Program-made: the position numbers and the translations under genes
In this document: piece by piece, positions 41,404 to 54,640 of the stretch
How positions within the stretch are numbered: position 1 is the first letter of the stretch
How the letters are laid out: every line of letters starts with the position of its first letter
The notes under the pieces: model-generated
What the model saw: only the letters and a program-made list of their open reading frames with translations
Told to the model about the DNA's origin: nothing
Database searches by the model: none
NCBI RefSeq assembly: GCF_040054535.1
Contig: NC_090797.1
Coordinates: 7,743,001 to 7,807,000, forward strand
Source: Antennarius striatus
Lineage: Eukaryota; Chordata; Actinopteri; Lophiiformes; Antennariidae
Length of the DNA: 64,000 nt
Reading direction: 5' to 3'

Positions 41404-41550
41404 GGCATGTCCCTGCGCACTGATGCGGATACATGTGGACGGAGATCTTTTTGAAAAATGCCGTCGTGTGGACGCAAATCTTTTTCTATGTGCGGTGAAA
41501 AAATTAGCTTTATCAAAAAGTTCCGTCACCGTGTGGAAGGGGCCTTAATG
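41404..41550. repeat. Decayed DNA-transposon end (MITE-like)
   Basis: CACCGTGTGGAAGGGGCCTTA at its right end and GTGGACGGAGATCTTTTTG inside resemble a common fish hAT-type non-autonomous element. The hairpin 41373-41403 forms its left edge. Confidence 0.45.
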
Positions 41551-44497
41551 TGAACAAAATATTATGTCTGAAATGTTTACATGTGTCATTTCTTCCAGAA
41601 CAGGACCCTAAGCCAGGCCACAACTGGACCTCATCGGCCAAAGCAGGACCCTCACAGATAACATACTGCACATCTCATGAACAACAAGATTTTTGTTTTT
41701 TTTACTTTTCAAGTGGGCCAAATCACTTATATTAAAAGTAAGCGAATTAAAACTGCTACTGGAGGTTGATCCTTTCAATAAGTCATGCAACTTGCTATGA
41801 TCCAAGGTTTTGAACAAGTGTGATACTGGTGTGTGGCCACAGTGTTCACATCTGATGTTGCTCACAGTGGTTCTCAGTGCGCTCAGGAAGCCTGTGTGTT
41901 TGCCCACATGACAAATTAGAGGGAACATTGCTTCTCAGTATCAAAAGCTTAAATAAGTACTTGTGGCTCTTCAGCATTTTAATACAAAAAGATGTGTTTT
42001 CTTCTGACTCAGTACCCACTTGGGGGATGTCTCCTCCTGCTGTGATCACTCATATCTGTTTTGTGCTTTCATTTTCTTACTGCTGTAGTTATAAACACAC
42101 ACAATGGGTGATTAGAATTCTAGCCTTTTGAAAGGTGCATGCTGAAGAGTTTCTCATACAGACTTATACAAGGTGATCATTATGCTCAATTTTATATAAC
42201 ACTGGCTATAATGCAATAATCTTTACATTACCAGTATCAATATCATGGCCGTTACAGAAAATGAAAGGATTCACGTCTTTTTAAGTTATGTTAGATATGA
42301 ATTGGACTGTTTGGAATTTAGGGTGATAGGGCCTATCATTAACTAAAAAAGCCGGTGATTGTTTGTTTTGCCTGATTAAAAAAAGAACCCCCCTCCATCT
42401 GTTTTTTTTTTTTTTTGACAAATCATATTCTGAACATACTCTTATCCACTTAGAGACGATTCAGACAGTAAAGTGTGATGAGTCATCATGCTCCTGCTGT
42501 CACATACCTGTCATTAGGCTGTGAAAACTCTGATAGTGGGTCATGTCTTTCATTTTATATATATATGTAAACTTAAATTTAGGCATGTGATTAATTGCGA
42601 CACATTAATTTTTATTTTGATTACAAATTGTGAAACGTCAGTGTTTTTGTTGCAGGGCTGCATGAGGAAACTGATAATATGAAAAATGTGATTCAGGTGT
42701 GGCGTGACGTGTAAATCTAAAATAATGAACAGTTAATATTTAATCACATTCATCAGCGGCTGGTGTTGACTAGTCATTTGTTGTGAATTACTTTACTGTT
42801 GTCAATGGCATCATGAATTATGGATACAATTTTAATGCCTAAATGTTTGAATTATTTTGAATAATAACTGTCCATATCAGTTTCATCAGTCATTCTGCAT
42901 CGGCACCAGCATAACAGATCTACACTCTGTACATGTTCTTAAGGGATCCATTGTTCAGCTTTAGTCCATAATATTTTATGTTATCTTATAAGATGTTTTT
43001 TCATCCCTAACACTTCTTGTATTTTTCTTTTATATTTAAAAATTTTAGAGGGTATTACAGGTAAATTATTGGTTGACTGTATCAATGTAATGACTTTTAG
43101 GGTACTTCCAAACACCTCAATCTCCACCTATGAAGCATCCCACACTGCACTCAAACAACGCTGATGGGAAATTGATGGATTTCCCATTAATTTCCAATCT
43201 TTGGAATGTAATTTAAAATGTGAACTCAGATGTCATCCTATTAATCTTTTGAAGTACACAACTGTCAATTTAAAGAAATTTGTTCCACAAATTCTTATCT
43301 TGTCTAAAAACAAATATCACTCATCTTATAATTGATGTAAGAAAAGATTACTTGAAATTACATTTTAAAGTGATAATGTTACAACATTAAATAATACATT
43401 TTTTAAAACTCCGAAATAACAGTTCACGCTTGAAAAGTCTCTTTTGAACAACTGGACACCCGTGCAGAATATTTTATCAATGCTGCATATAATTTCAAAT
43501 TCCTTCCATTTGTTTTCTTACTTTTTTTTAATAAACACTTAATATTTCAATCTAGACTACCTTTTTGAGAGTTTGATACCATCACGACAATTGTATAAAT
43601 ATATGTAAGAAATATACCTTTACAAGAATAGAAAAAGCTTTCTATTTGAGTAGCCTCAGATCGTTTTTTGGTCCTGAATCTTAAGTGATTCTTGTAACTG
43701 TTGCTACTGACAGTTCCAGTATTTTTACATTTTTAATCATTATCCTAAAATTTTCAATTTCAACAAATATTTGATTGGGTTTTCTGTTTGCTTGTTTATT
43801 TCCATGTTTCCAATTTTAACTTACAATTTCCCATCTGAATACATCACATCATCCTTGGTGCCTCAAGCAAACGACCCCAGTCTTACCAAACCTCACTGTT
43901 CACACAGGCTGCATTTATTGCTGCACAGCTTGTGGAAAAACCTACCTGATAGGGAGGATGGCAGTAATACAGCTGTAATAGCGGTCTGATAGGTGATTGA
44001 CTGTGGCACTCTATTACCCAAAGAGGCGTGTTCAGCTCATCTCAGTGTGCTCAATCAATGTAAATCTGTCTAGCCAGGGAATTTGCATGATGCAGTGCTT
44101 TGCTTTGGTTTTTGAAGTGCATTAATTCCACAGAACAGTAAAGTAGTTGACAGCAACATTCAACCATTGCCAAGAATAATAGGTGAAATGTGAGCGAAAC
44201 AATAGGCTACATTGTCCGATCATTAAGATAATTTATTATTATTTTAGAACTTTCAACTTATCCCAGAAATTCCAACTTATCCCAGTTCATCGCATTATTT
44301 ATTTCACATTTGCTGATTTAATGTCTGGTTTTGTGTCACTACATCAGACCAACCACAGTGCTGTGCCAGCGTTCTCCTTTGTGGAAAAGCTGTTTGGTCT
44401 GACCAAATGCTTTAGCAGAAAACCAGTTGCTAGGAGACAACTCCTCCTTGCCCTGGGGAAGTATGGGTTTCCCATTGTAGAAATGTGTGTGCAAACT
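41551..44497. other. Gene-free stretch
   Basis: No exon supported. Around 43900-44130 the sequence is unique-looking, with an octamer ATTTGCAT at 44081-44088, and could be a regulatory element. There is a poly(T) run near 42405. Confidence 0.35.
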
Positions 44498-44565
44498 TCT
44501 CTCTCTCTTTCTCTCTCTCTCTTTTGCTCTATCTCTCTTCCTCTCTTGCTCAGTGTTTGTGTGTG

Positions 44566-44596
<31 letters not shown>

Positions 44597-44597
44597 T
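44498..44597. repeat. (CT)n and (GT)n microsatellites
   Basis: A CT-rich tract (44498-44551) is followed by GT repeats (44558-44597). Confidence 0.95.
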
Positions 44598-45314
44598 TGA
44601 GAAAGAGTAAAAAGGTAGAGTGAGTGAATGAGAGAAAGAGACAGAGGGAGAGAGAGAATTCAATGTCATGTCATTCAATGTCAATGAAATCTTTTGGCAA
44701 TTTAATTTTTCATAAAATTCGAAATACAATACTAAAATACAAAAGTATAAATATTGTACGGTTTGTTGTACTTGCGCCTGTTCATTTTTTCTGTAAATGA
44801 ACATTTGTCATGAAATTGTGGCATTAGTTGTGACCAAAACCAGCCTGGACAACACAAAAACATACACACAAACACACACTCAAATATAGACTACATAATG
44901 TAGATAAGGTAGACCCTGATATTCTTGCTTGAAGAAAAAAGTTCTCCAGATAACACAACAGTACACCAAAAATAATGTATGTGATCATTTCAGAATAATT
45001 TCAATGTGTGTTTTCTTACCTGTGACTGCTGTGGTTAAAATTGATTTATATTTAGGAAGCTACTGCTTATAATTGAAGGTTATTGAGAAGTCAAGATCCA
45101 AACATCCAAAAAGATCTGTTGGGTGACTGGGTAAATATCTCAGTCTTTGCTTCTTAGACAAAACAGTAATTTTTGGAACCACATCACAGAAAAACTATTA
45201 ATTCTGTTAATAATATTGCTGGAAGTATTTGTCTAAATGTCTAAGCTGCATTTAGAAAAGATTTAACCTCATTTACCTTTTACCCTGTTTACCTTCCTGC
45301 TGGATTAAACCTTA

Positions 45315-45515
45315 TTAAAGCCAATGATGTAATAACAGCCAATAACGTAATAGCATCCCGTTATTTGTAGTAATTAGGGGTTAGGGTTAGGTTTGGGGTG
45401 TGGATTAGGGTTCATAATAATGTATTACGTTATTGGCCAGATATTATGTTATTGGCCCATTACACTTCGAAAACAGGAAAATTTATAATGTTATGTTATT
45501 GGCTTTTTCAAACCT
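45315..45515. repeat. Palindromic element with telomere-like centre
   Basis: CCAATAACGTAATA (45339-45352) is the exact reverse complement of 45423-45436. Related GCCAAT...GTAATA units flank both sides in opposite orientation. The centre contains TTAGGGGTTAGGGTTAGG-like sequence. It looks like a short inverted-repeat element. Confidence 0.65.
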
Positions 45516-46800
45516 CCATGCATTTTGTGTGGTTTCCTTAAAAAGTGAAAATGGGTTGTAGGTGGAGATGTACGTATGTGAGGAGTTCTGTTGTCATAAA
45601 GGTGACTTCCTGATTCTTTGCCTTAACCATATGAAGAAAGATAGTATTTCCTTTGAATTCTTAACCACAAGGATATTTCTCTGCAAGGCCGTCAGCATAG
45701 ATCAAATAACATTCAACCACATATTAGACTGAAACAAGACAAGCAATTGATCTTAGAGCATGCTCTGCAGTAAAGGTCATATTTATTTCCACTGTATTCC
45801 CCCTGAAACCTCTTAGTCTCACAAGGCTGACAGGCAATAGGGTTGAATTATCAACTATCTGGATGAAGCTCAGCAGAGCTTGTTCGTTATCATCAGACAC
45901 ATTCCTCATAACAGAAATGAAATCAGTATCCATGGTGAAGCTCAAGGCATCAAAAACACATACTGCACTCGGTCCAATTCATCCACCTTATATTCACCTT
46001 AGCACACACACACACTCTACACGCACACACGCATACACACACATTTTCATGTTAATCTATATTAAAATGTAAGAATTCTCTTTAACACCATCTTTAAGTA
46101 ATTCAAACTTCAGGAGAAAATAAATTAGACCCCCCCCCCCCGAATAGGGATGTCATTCAAGCTAGAAGGTACAGATTTTTTGGCCACAGGCTACAAATGG
46201 AAACATATTTCTTTATGATTGATCAATTTAAAATGTCAGTAAAAAAAAGTAACAAGTTGATTGGAGCATGTTTTTAACCCATGGATAGGGACAATAGCAG
46301 GTCTGGCAGCTTGACACATGTTTGCTCTTGTCTGTTTTTTTTTACAGCTGCAGTGGAAGATCCTCTGGAGGTAGAGGAGCTTTCAAAGCTTTTTTGAGAA
46401 GATCAAAGGAAGCATAAAATGTGTTTAATTCATCTGGCAGCGTGACCTCACACTTAATGGAAATGCTCCTGCTTTTGTAGTCCATGATATTTTGAATGGC
46501 CATCCTCATATTTGTGGTGTGGAGGTCGCTCTTAATTTTCTATTAATTCTATTGGTTTCTGATTAAACATTTGAAATTATTTCACTTTATGACTTAACAC
46601 CACAGCTCTGCCCTTGTATGCTGCTTTATTGATTGCCTTGGAATTTAGTATAAAAAGTAGGAATTCTCACAAAATTAACTAAGCATCTCTTAAAGGTGGA
46701 AACAACCTGATAACTGGTATAAGAGAATAAGTCATTCACAAAGTGGAGAAATTAACCATTCTGGAGGAAAAAAAGGGACGGATTTATTTTCTTGTGAGGC
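45516..46800. other. Gene-free stretch
   Basis: No exon supported. It contains a CA-rich tract at about 46005-46045 and a C11 run at about 46131. Confidence 0.4.
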
Positions 46801-47380
46801 TCTATCGATTCTCTGTGATGCTTTCCTGTGAGGATGACCTGTCCAGAGAGTATTCATGAATAAGTCATAGGGCAGCAAAGCATGAAAGAAAAATTTAAAT
46901 GAGGTCTCAAATGTCTAAAGGTGAACAGATCTTGTTTTCTACTGCTCTCACTGAGGAGACATCAAGCACAGAACATGTTTCTTCCTGATTCCATGGGGTC
47001 GCCTGTCAGGATCTGGCTTTGCGGGATGATTGAGCAGAAATGTCTCCAAAGGTCCATTGTTGAGGAGCTGATGTGTCATCTGATGAAAATCCACTGGGGC
47101 AAGGCTATGATTGTGTTCCAGATGCTTCATACAGGGCATGGGCATGGGGCTGGGGTACATTGAAGGGTTATTGACATTCAGCTTGGCCATTGTGTCTGAC
47201 CTTTACTCCTCCATACGTTACTGCTGTTAATGAGGAGAAAGTCATTTTTAATTCCATTCCCAGGGCTTTGGGTTCTGAATTGGCCAGAGGATGTGCAGCA
47301 AAGCCAGCAGTTCAGACTCACAATCAGATCAACCAGAATATGAGGACTGAAAAATTGATAGTTACTTCTTCAATATAGAA
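46801..47380. promoter_or_regulatory. Candidate conserved non-coding element
   Basis: High-complexity sequence open on both strands (46921-47163 plus, 46948-47190 minus). It is unlike its AT-rich surroundings. Neither translation is a known protein, so a conserved regulatory element is the preferred reading. Conservation itself cannot be tested here. Confidence 0.3.
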
Positions 47381-47439
47381 GGTTTATGATTGTGATCAAT
47401 TATTACTATTGGATAATTACCAGCAACCTGTGTTTTCTG

Positions 47440-47790
47440 GTCACTATAGACCAATAGTACAGGGAGCATATCTATTGTAATGAGCCAAACCTTGTAGATG
47501 GCCATCATGGGTCGATGAAGTCTGACCTACCACGATTAAGTGGTAAATGTTAAAGGCTTTAAATGCATTTAGGTTTCTTCCTGCTGTTTTTCCAGATCTT
47601 CCCAAGGGAGAAACCACTGAACAACCTTTCCCGCTCTGGAGATGACTTTGAAGTCTATGTTGTTTGAAGAACGCTGCGCTATAGGCCTCATTTTCAAATT
47701 GCACGTCCATCGATGGAAACAATAGCATTCCCAATAGAGCCAGTAAATGGCATTAAGAGCTGTCACCGATTATTCAAGTGACATCATATT
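47440..47790. promoter_or_regulatory. Candidate conserved non-coding element
   Basis: Unique sequence of balanced composition with clustered factor-like motifs (GTAATGAGCC, CCATCGATGG, TTCAAGTGACATCA). There is no splice-bounded frame. Confidence 0.3.
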
Positions 47791-48710
47791 GTTTTCTAAT
47801 TTGCTTTTACTTGCCCCAAGAGAAAAGGACAAATTACTGTGCTTTGGAGACCTCTAGTGAGCTTATAGTCCATGTTAGGAATTCCGTTTTATGTTTTCAG
47901 AAGAGCCGTTGGCTGTTTCCTCTCAGTATTTATGCTCTCTACTTTTTATCATATAGAAATGAGTGCCTAAGCAATATTGTCATGAAAGCAAAGTTAATTT
48001 TTATGTTAAACAAAATAAATGGTAACACAAAGACTAAATTTGGTGTAGATGTAACAAGTTGCCATGGCAGTAGGGTAACTGAATTAAATGTTGGTATGTG
48101 TGTGGATAAATAAGAGGCATGGGAAAGTGTTGATACGGGTGAAAAAGGAGATGCACATTCAGTCTCCTAACTACAACGATGAGAGGTCACAAATGTCATT
48201 TAATGCTCACATACTGACCTGCCAATGCAGTTCATGTCACGTATGGCTATTTGAACTTGATGTATGAAGTCAGCTTTACAGGGTTTAAAATCACAGATAT
48301 GATTCCTCCCGACTCTGACGGGAACCGGTGACTTGGAGTCAATTGACCTTACTGAAGCAAACTCAGAAATACATCCGTGGAGAGAGGCCAGGCTGACGGC
48401 AGAGGGACACTGGGGTTTGGACTGGGAACTGACTGATAGCAGTGGGGTAATCTAAGCTCAGCTCATGGTATCTGTCAGATCCTTGGCACAGACAGCTAGA
48501 AGAACTCAAATGTGGCCTGGAGAGAGAGTCACTGCTTTCTGCCAGACACTATACAATGTAGTTTGAGGAAAATCAATAGAGGGAACATATATATTCTGCA
48601 TACACTGTTTTAAACTTTGTTGTTCATGGAATACAGACGCAGCTTGTACATATGTGTGTATGACCTTTGCGTTTCTTTCCATACTTTCATTATTTAAATA
48701 ACATATACAC
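47791..48710. other. Gene-free stretch
   Basis: Nothing recognised. Confidence 0.35.
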
Positions 48711-48864
48711 TCACCGGCCACATGATCAGGTACACCTTGCCAGTACCAGGTTGGAACCCTTTTTCCTTCAGAACTGCCTTAATTTTTCATGGCACAGATT
48801 CAACAAGTTACCGGAGACATTCCTCAGAGAGTTTGGTCCATATTGACATGATAGGATTACACAG
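48711..48864. repeat. Fragment of a common fish DNA-transposon-like repeat
   Basis: CACTCACCGGCCACATGATCAGGTACACC is its characteristic start, written here in parts: CACTCACCGGCCAC then AGGTACACC. CAACAAGTTACCGGAGAC and GTTTGGTCCATATTGACATG follow. It is truncated at its right. Confidence 0.6.
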
Positions 48865-49150
48865 TTACTGTCAGGACTAGAACACGACTCGCAGGGGAAC
48901 CCAAAAGCGCGGCAGACAAGCAGATGGGTCAAGAGTCACAAAAAGGGCTTAATCAGACAGGCAGGGTTCTGATACCGGGAATTCAGTCCAACAAGCAGAC
49001 AAGTCAGACAGCAGGTGAACAGGCAGAATCCAATAATCAGGCACAAGGCAATCCAAAACCAGGCAGACAGATCCAACGAGGAGCTGGCAACAGGCAGGGT
49101 CTGGAGAACAGGCAGGATTCAAGCAGATTCAACAACAGTGAAAGGGCACA
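48865..49150. repeat. CAGGCAGA-rich dispersed repeat
   Basis: GTCAGGACTAGAACACGACT begins a purine-rich stretch with repeated CAGGCAG, CAAGCAG and CAAGGCAATCC units. It resembles a dispersed fish repeat joined to or inserted in the previous one; the class is uncertain. Confidence 0.5.
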
Positions 49151-49345
49151 TGCAGTCGTCCTGCCCACCAGATTTATGAATCATACTATGGAAGCATTGT
49201 GGCTGGCCATAAGCTTTTGTCACGGGAGCACCATTGTGGCATATTTTCTGAAAAAGAACAAACAAATCATGGATCAATACAATCTTCATTAAGAACTTCA
49301 ACTTCAACTTACCTGATTAAAAACATATAAACTTTCTTTTACTCG

Positions 49346-49347
<2 letters not shown>

Positions 49348-49433
<86 letters not shown>
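49348..49433. repeat. (GT)n microsatellite
   Basis: About 43 GT units. Confidence 0.98.
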
Positions 49434-49436
<3 letters not shown>

Positions 49437-49518
49437 TAACAACAAAATAGCAATCACGTAAAACGTGACCTTCTTCGGTGCATGAAATTCAGTTTCCAAT
49501 GTCATTTCTGAGCATGAT

Positions 49519-49745
49519 TTGTCATCCATAATTGATAGTGAATATATTGGTAGAAGGATGCTGAGTTTTGAACTGCCAGGCAGGAGGCCTAGAGGAAGAC
49601 CAAAGAGGAGGTTTATGGATGTAGTGAAAGAGGACATGAAGGTAGTTGGTGTGAGAGAAGAGGATGCAGAAGACAGGGTTAGATGGAGGAAATTGATTCG
49701 CTGTGGCGACCCCTGTAGGGAAATGCCGAAGGGAAAAGAAGATTT
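49519..49745 (+). mobile_element. LINE fragment: C-terminal tail of a reverse-transcriptase ORF
   Basis: The frame from 49519 contains RRMLSFELPGRRPRGRPKRR, then FMDVVKEDMKVVGVREEDAE and RWRKLIRCGDP. This is a hallmark of retroposon polyprotein ends in fish genomes. It stops at the typical GCCGAAGGGAAAAGAAGA 3' end. Upstream parts are missing (5' truncation). Confidence 0.75.
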
Positions 49746-50079
49746 GATTTTTATAATATTTTAGTTTTCTGATTTTGTTTCCCCCATTGCTGTCTTTGAA
49801 CATACATGAACCTGTTTCCACCAATTTCACTTTTTTCTTCCGCACTTAGGAATGGATATTTAAGGTCAATGCATTTTTAGTCCTTTACATTGTTTCGCTG
49901 ATTTATGGACCTTACTTTTGGCAGTACCAGGAGAGTGATATCTGACTACTTTTTCAAAATTTGGAAAACATTTTTCTGTCACTGATTCTTTAAAATTGTG
50001 AATTAAATGAGATTAAATAATTTCAATGGAAGCCTAGAAGGTTAAACCAAACATCAATATGAACTGACAAGTCTGTTTG
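49746..50079. other. Gene-free stretch
   Basis: Nothing recognised. Confidence 0.35.
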
Positions 50080-50900
50080 TTTAGTGCCACTGCTGATCAC
50101 TCTCTGCAATGAAATCTCTTCATTGCATGTTGACAGCAGTTTTGCATGCATGCACGTACTGAGCCAAAGATTTTACATCGTCTTCAGTCTCATTTCATGC
50201 ATGAAGGCTTTGGCTAATTAGCCTTTCTGATTAATTCTAAAATTTTCTATTCTCCAGAAGACTTAATCAGTCTAACTCGGCCTGTTATTTATACTTCTGC
50301 TGAGAATACTATAGATAGACTGTCCAGTGATGCTGATGCTGGAGGAGGGATGTACTTTTTAGGTCCATTGGAGGGGAATTAAAGTTCCTTGGCAGCAGAT
50401 TTGAGGAATTCTTCCCTGGCTGCTGATGACTCACAATTATCAGATCATTAATTAAATCAGTGATTCATTCGTGGCTCCATCATTTTTTTCCCCAGTGATT
50501 TCTTCCCTCTGATAGTTCTTGCAAACTCATTTGACTGTTTTAATGTATTAACCCACCTTCATTTAAACTATTTTCATCAGTTCTTGAGGATAATGAGCCG
50601 CGGCATCTTGCAGAGCAACGAGACCTCCCTTATAAAAACAACACACATACATCTCTTTCCCCAAGTGCCACTCTCTCTCTCCAAAGGTAATCACCTTGAC
50701 TGACCTTGTTTATAGCATCAAAACTCTTCAGTCTATGCAGTTAATTATGGCTTTGACTGTACCCACATCTCCTTCTCCATTAATAAACCAGAAATTCTCC
50801 CCAGCATCATTTTAAATCCTGCATTAAAACCTGACAAATGCCAAAGAGCAAGACATTAAAAATTCCTCCCCACATCAGCCACCATAGACAGTCTTGAACT
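50080..50900. promoter_or_regulatory. Candidate conserved regulatory cluster
   Basis: Unique sequence with many homeodomain-type cores, including the 12-bp palindrome GGCTAATTAGCC (50212-50223), CATTAATTAAATCA near 50449 and GTTAATTATGG near 50740. There is no coding frame or splice signal set. Confidence 0.3.
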
Positions 50901-52996
50901 GGTGAGATATACTGGTTTCCAGTCTCTCGAGACCACATGCGTATCATGCCCTTAGTACCACTTGAATTATTTATGTCTGCTGTGTATGTTGCTCATGACT
51001 GTTTGCCTTTGAAATAGAGGAGGAAATTATATATTGTAGAGAAAGGAGGATGAGGCAACTTGGACATTTTATCCACGATATAATTTGGAAAAAGGAATTT
51101 CTTATCAGTTAGATAAACAACCTCAGGCAGTTTAAGCACTCTGAAAAGACTTAATAGCACTCATGTGTGTCTTAAAAGACAAGTGGGGCCATTTTTTAAG
51201 TAGCTTAGAGAAATTTTCACTGACTTATATAAAGAAATGATTCTATATAATATATGATATGACATTGGATAACTAATAATCACCACTCTGCATATTCCCA
51301 TAATAAACCAGACAGGTTGTCCACCACAGCTCAGAATATAGGAATCACAGCAGGTGAGGGTACAAGGCCCTTGAACATCAGCCTTATAAAACCTTTATGA
51401 GGAAGGCATCAATCAGCCATCATGTGGAGAGAGTGCTGAAAGACCTTGTGGGGAGGCCCTTATCTATCAAGGGACCAGACGATCTTGTTTATCCCCTATA
51501 ACATGATTCATTGGATATGGAAGATGTCAGACATGATGCGACAGACTTGGAGTCTGTGATACAAATTTCTAAATATGGAACAGGAATGGATGATTCATTT
51601 TGCTTGCATACTTGATTCAATTATGAAAAGAATGAGGATAAAAAATGAGACAGGGATGAAAATTATACAAAACAAAAACTGCAGGCATAACTGGAAGCCA
51701 GGATTCCTGCATTGAGGAACAAAAAATGTACATTTTGTATTCCTCAAAGTGTGATCTGTAGTTAAATTTTCATCATTTAATCTGACTAAAATTAGAAATT
51801 GTTTTTTAGCCTACACATGATATTTCCACAGGGGATTTGTAATGTATACAGATATGTAATGTCACATATGTAAGCAGTTGAAAGTACATATTATCATTTT
51901 ACTGTACAATAAATAAGAATACAAACATATAATATGATAAAATATGTACATATGAAATAATGTTGTACTGTAATGAGACTTACTTTTAGAGTAAAGGAAG
52001 AGGAAGAGTGGGGACAAGTTATATAAAGTAAGAGGCAGAGTAGTCATTGGAGAGGTCGTGTTTCTTACCACTATACCACTATCATCACTTGCCTCCAAGT
52101 ATCCAAGGTGCAAAGCCTGATGTGCTGACATGCTCACAGAGAGACACACAAGAAAAAGATGGGAGAGATGAGTGTTGGAGATTTACATATGCAGCGGTGC
52201 TGCTCAGCAGGGTGTTGTGGCAGAAAGGGGAATTACATTGATATGGCTTGTGTGTGGTTGTTTGTATCTATGAATGTTCATATGTCAGATGTTCGTATCC
52301 TGAGGATTAGCAGTACACGTAAAGCGGCAATTACATTTACATTTGCATAATGAATAGGATCAACTTGAGATCTTCAGTCAATCATAGTGCAGAAGGACAC
52401 TGATGTGAGGTTGCAGGGTAATATTATTAGCTTTACAGAAACATGTCACAGCAGGATCTAGAGGATGGGGGCAGTCAAAAAAGCAAATAGAAATGTCACA
52501 AGCGCAAGGCAATTAAAACACTTTGACTTTAGTTACACCAATCTAAAAACAAGCTGATGCTTACACAAAACACACCCACACACTCTTGATCACTTGGCCT
52601 ATATTTCAAGACTAAATAAATTAGATGCATTTATGAGTAGCTTCCATTGGATTGACGGCGTGTCTGAGCAGACTGTGCAGGATGCCCCTCTGCAGGATCT
52701 CTACGTGTGACCTGAGCATGACTCACGCCGGCAATCAACACTCTACTCTGTGATCGTCATGTTTGCGTAGATACCATCTGTGTCACTACACCTCTGAGAC
52801 TTTGTTTGCCGAAACCTTCAGATCACATCCAGTGATTACGCAGGCTACTCCTCTCTTCACTGTAAATATTAGTCCTTGAGTGATGAGGGGAAGAATGATG
52901 GTGTAAGATGTGGGGGCTGAGACATGACTGCATTCAGGCACCGAAGCCTGGCCCAAGTCACAAACATGGGGGACATAAATGAGCTTGTGAGCACTG
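50901..52996. other. Gene-free stretch
   Basis: No exon supported. The sequence at 52640-52900 is of higher complexity, but no function can be read. Confidence 0.35.
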
Positions 52997-53148
<152 letters not shown>

Positions 53149-53289
53149 CAGAGGGGGGGCTTAGTTGTACAATCATGTACCTGCATGTCAGAGGACTCCT
53201 GGACGTGTAACGCATAAGAAGAAAGATCCGATAACCATTTTCAGCAGCACACTCCCTCTACCTCTACCCCCTGGATTTTATTAGCAGCT

Positions 53290-53935
53290 GTCTGTCAGCT
53301 AGGCCTCCAACACCGCTGTATGGTTGCCTGGCAACAGGGACCCTGCTTGGCCAATCATGGCCGGATGCAACAGGAGTTCTCTCCTTGACACATAAAGAAG
53401 AGAGCCAGAGTTCTCCATTTCAATTGATTTTGCTTCAGTGCCATTCACTTCAAGGGCAGAGCAGACTCTGGGCCATTCGGAGGGGCAATTGAGTCATCGA
53501 ACCAAAGCTATTTTAACAGGGGCCCGTTGAGGGGAATTTGCTGGAGTCGGCGAGACAAACATTCATGCAACCTTCAGTAACAAATACCCAAGAAACAGCC
53601 GTGCATGTCCCAAAAGGCAAGCGGGAAAGGCTACCAATCACTCTCCCGCCCGTCTTACCAGATGAAAGCAAGATGCTCAAATAAGTCATCCAGTTCTCCT
53701 TCAATGGTTTGATCCACAGCATCAGAGGTGAAGCAAGGCACAGGGCAATGCATCCCTGTGGTACTAATCTGTGGCTTAACGTAATAAATAAGCACCTGGG
53801 GCAATATGCACCAGATAATGCACCTGTAGATAAGACAATAAAGACAACCATTAGAGACGATATTCCTGCACTCTGTGTCTCAGACCACGGCCACCAACTA
53901 ATGTCTGGGATGGAGGAGCACAGGTGATGCATCAC
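53290..53935. promoter_or_regulatory. Candidate regulatory element with RFX X-box and CCAAT box
   Basis: GTTGCCTGGCAAC (53323-53335) is a palindromic RFX-type X-box. CCAATCA follows at 53351-53357 and CATAAAG at about 53391. The 500 bp after it is of high complexity without a coding frame. It may be an enhancer or a promoter. Confidence 0.4.
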
Positions 53936-54640
53936 TGTTCTGATTTGCTGTCCTTTTTTTGTGGTGGGCTAAGCATCCCAGTTCATCAAGAATTCTCCTC
54001 TCTGTCCTGTGACAATGACAGTAGATTTATGGACTCATATTACATATGTTACAATCGCATGTAGAACAGATCAATCAATCTTCATTTTTTTAAAGGTGAT
54101 AATAAACCGTCAGATTTTCATTTCCGTTATACCCTGTCCTGAAATGTCTTACGCTATTGCATCAGCTTTTATACTTCATGATGTGCAATGATTGGTTGTA
54201 AATAAATTGAATTGTTTTCTTTAACTAATATTCCCCTTTTCTCTGTCCACTGATAAAACAGTTTTAAATCTATTAACTGAATCTTCAGTCTTTGGATGTT
54301 TTTCCCTTAAATTAACTGATACTCCTTTTTTTTTCTTTGGTCTTTGTGTTGGTCGATTTAGCACCCGTGACAACAAAGACTTAATCAACTAAATAAAAAT
54401 AAAATAATTTTCACTCTTATAATTAAATTTTAAAGTTTTTTAAATGATTTAGTACCGTTCTCAATCCATCTACTTCTCTGATGTGATACCATTTCCACCC
54501 TGGTTGAAGTCTCCAATCTGCTGAGTTTGAGATATGACCCCTAATTTCATGGCATCAGCATAATCTAAAAATGCTAAAGAAGAATACTGAAGAGTTTGAA
54601 CCAAAATATGTTCACATATAAGCATGTAATTTATTCACAG
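53936..54640. other. Gene-free stretch
   Basis: AT-rich; nothing recognised. Confidence 0.35.

Noticed and set aside
46948..47190. 80-codon minus frame with Met- and Pro-rich sequence
   Set aside because: Tempting as an exon, but the opposite strand is equally open, no splice sites fit and no family was recognised. Kept only as a candidate conserved element.
49519..49764. Basic Arg-rich frame as a host gene
   Set aside because: The GRRPRGRPKRR and RWRKLIRCGDP pattern is the end of a fish retroposon ORF.
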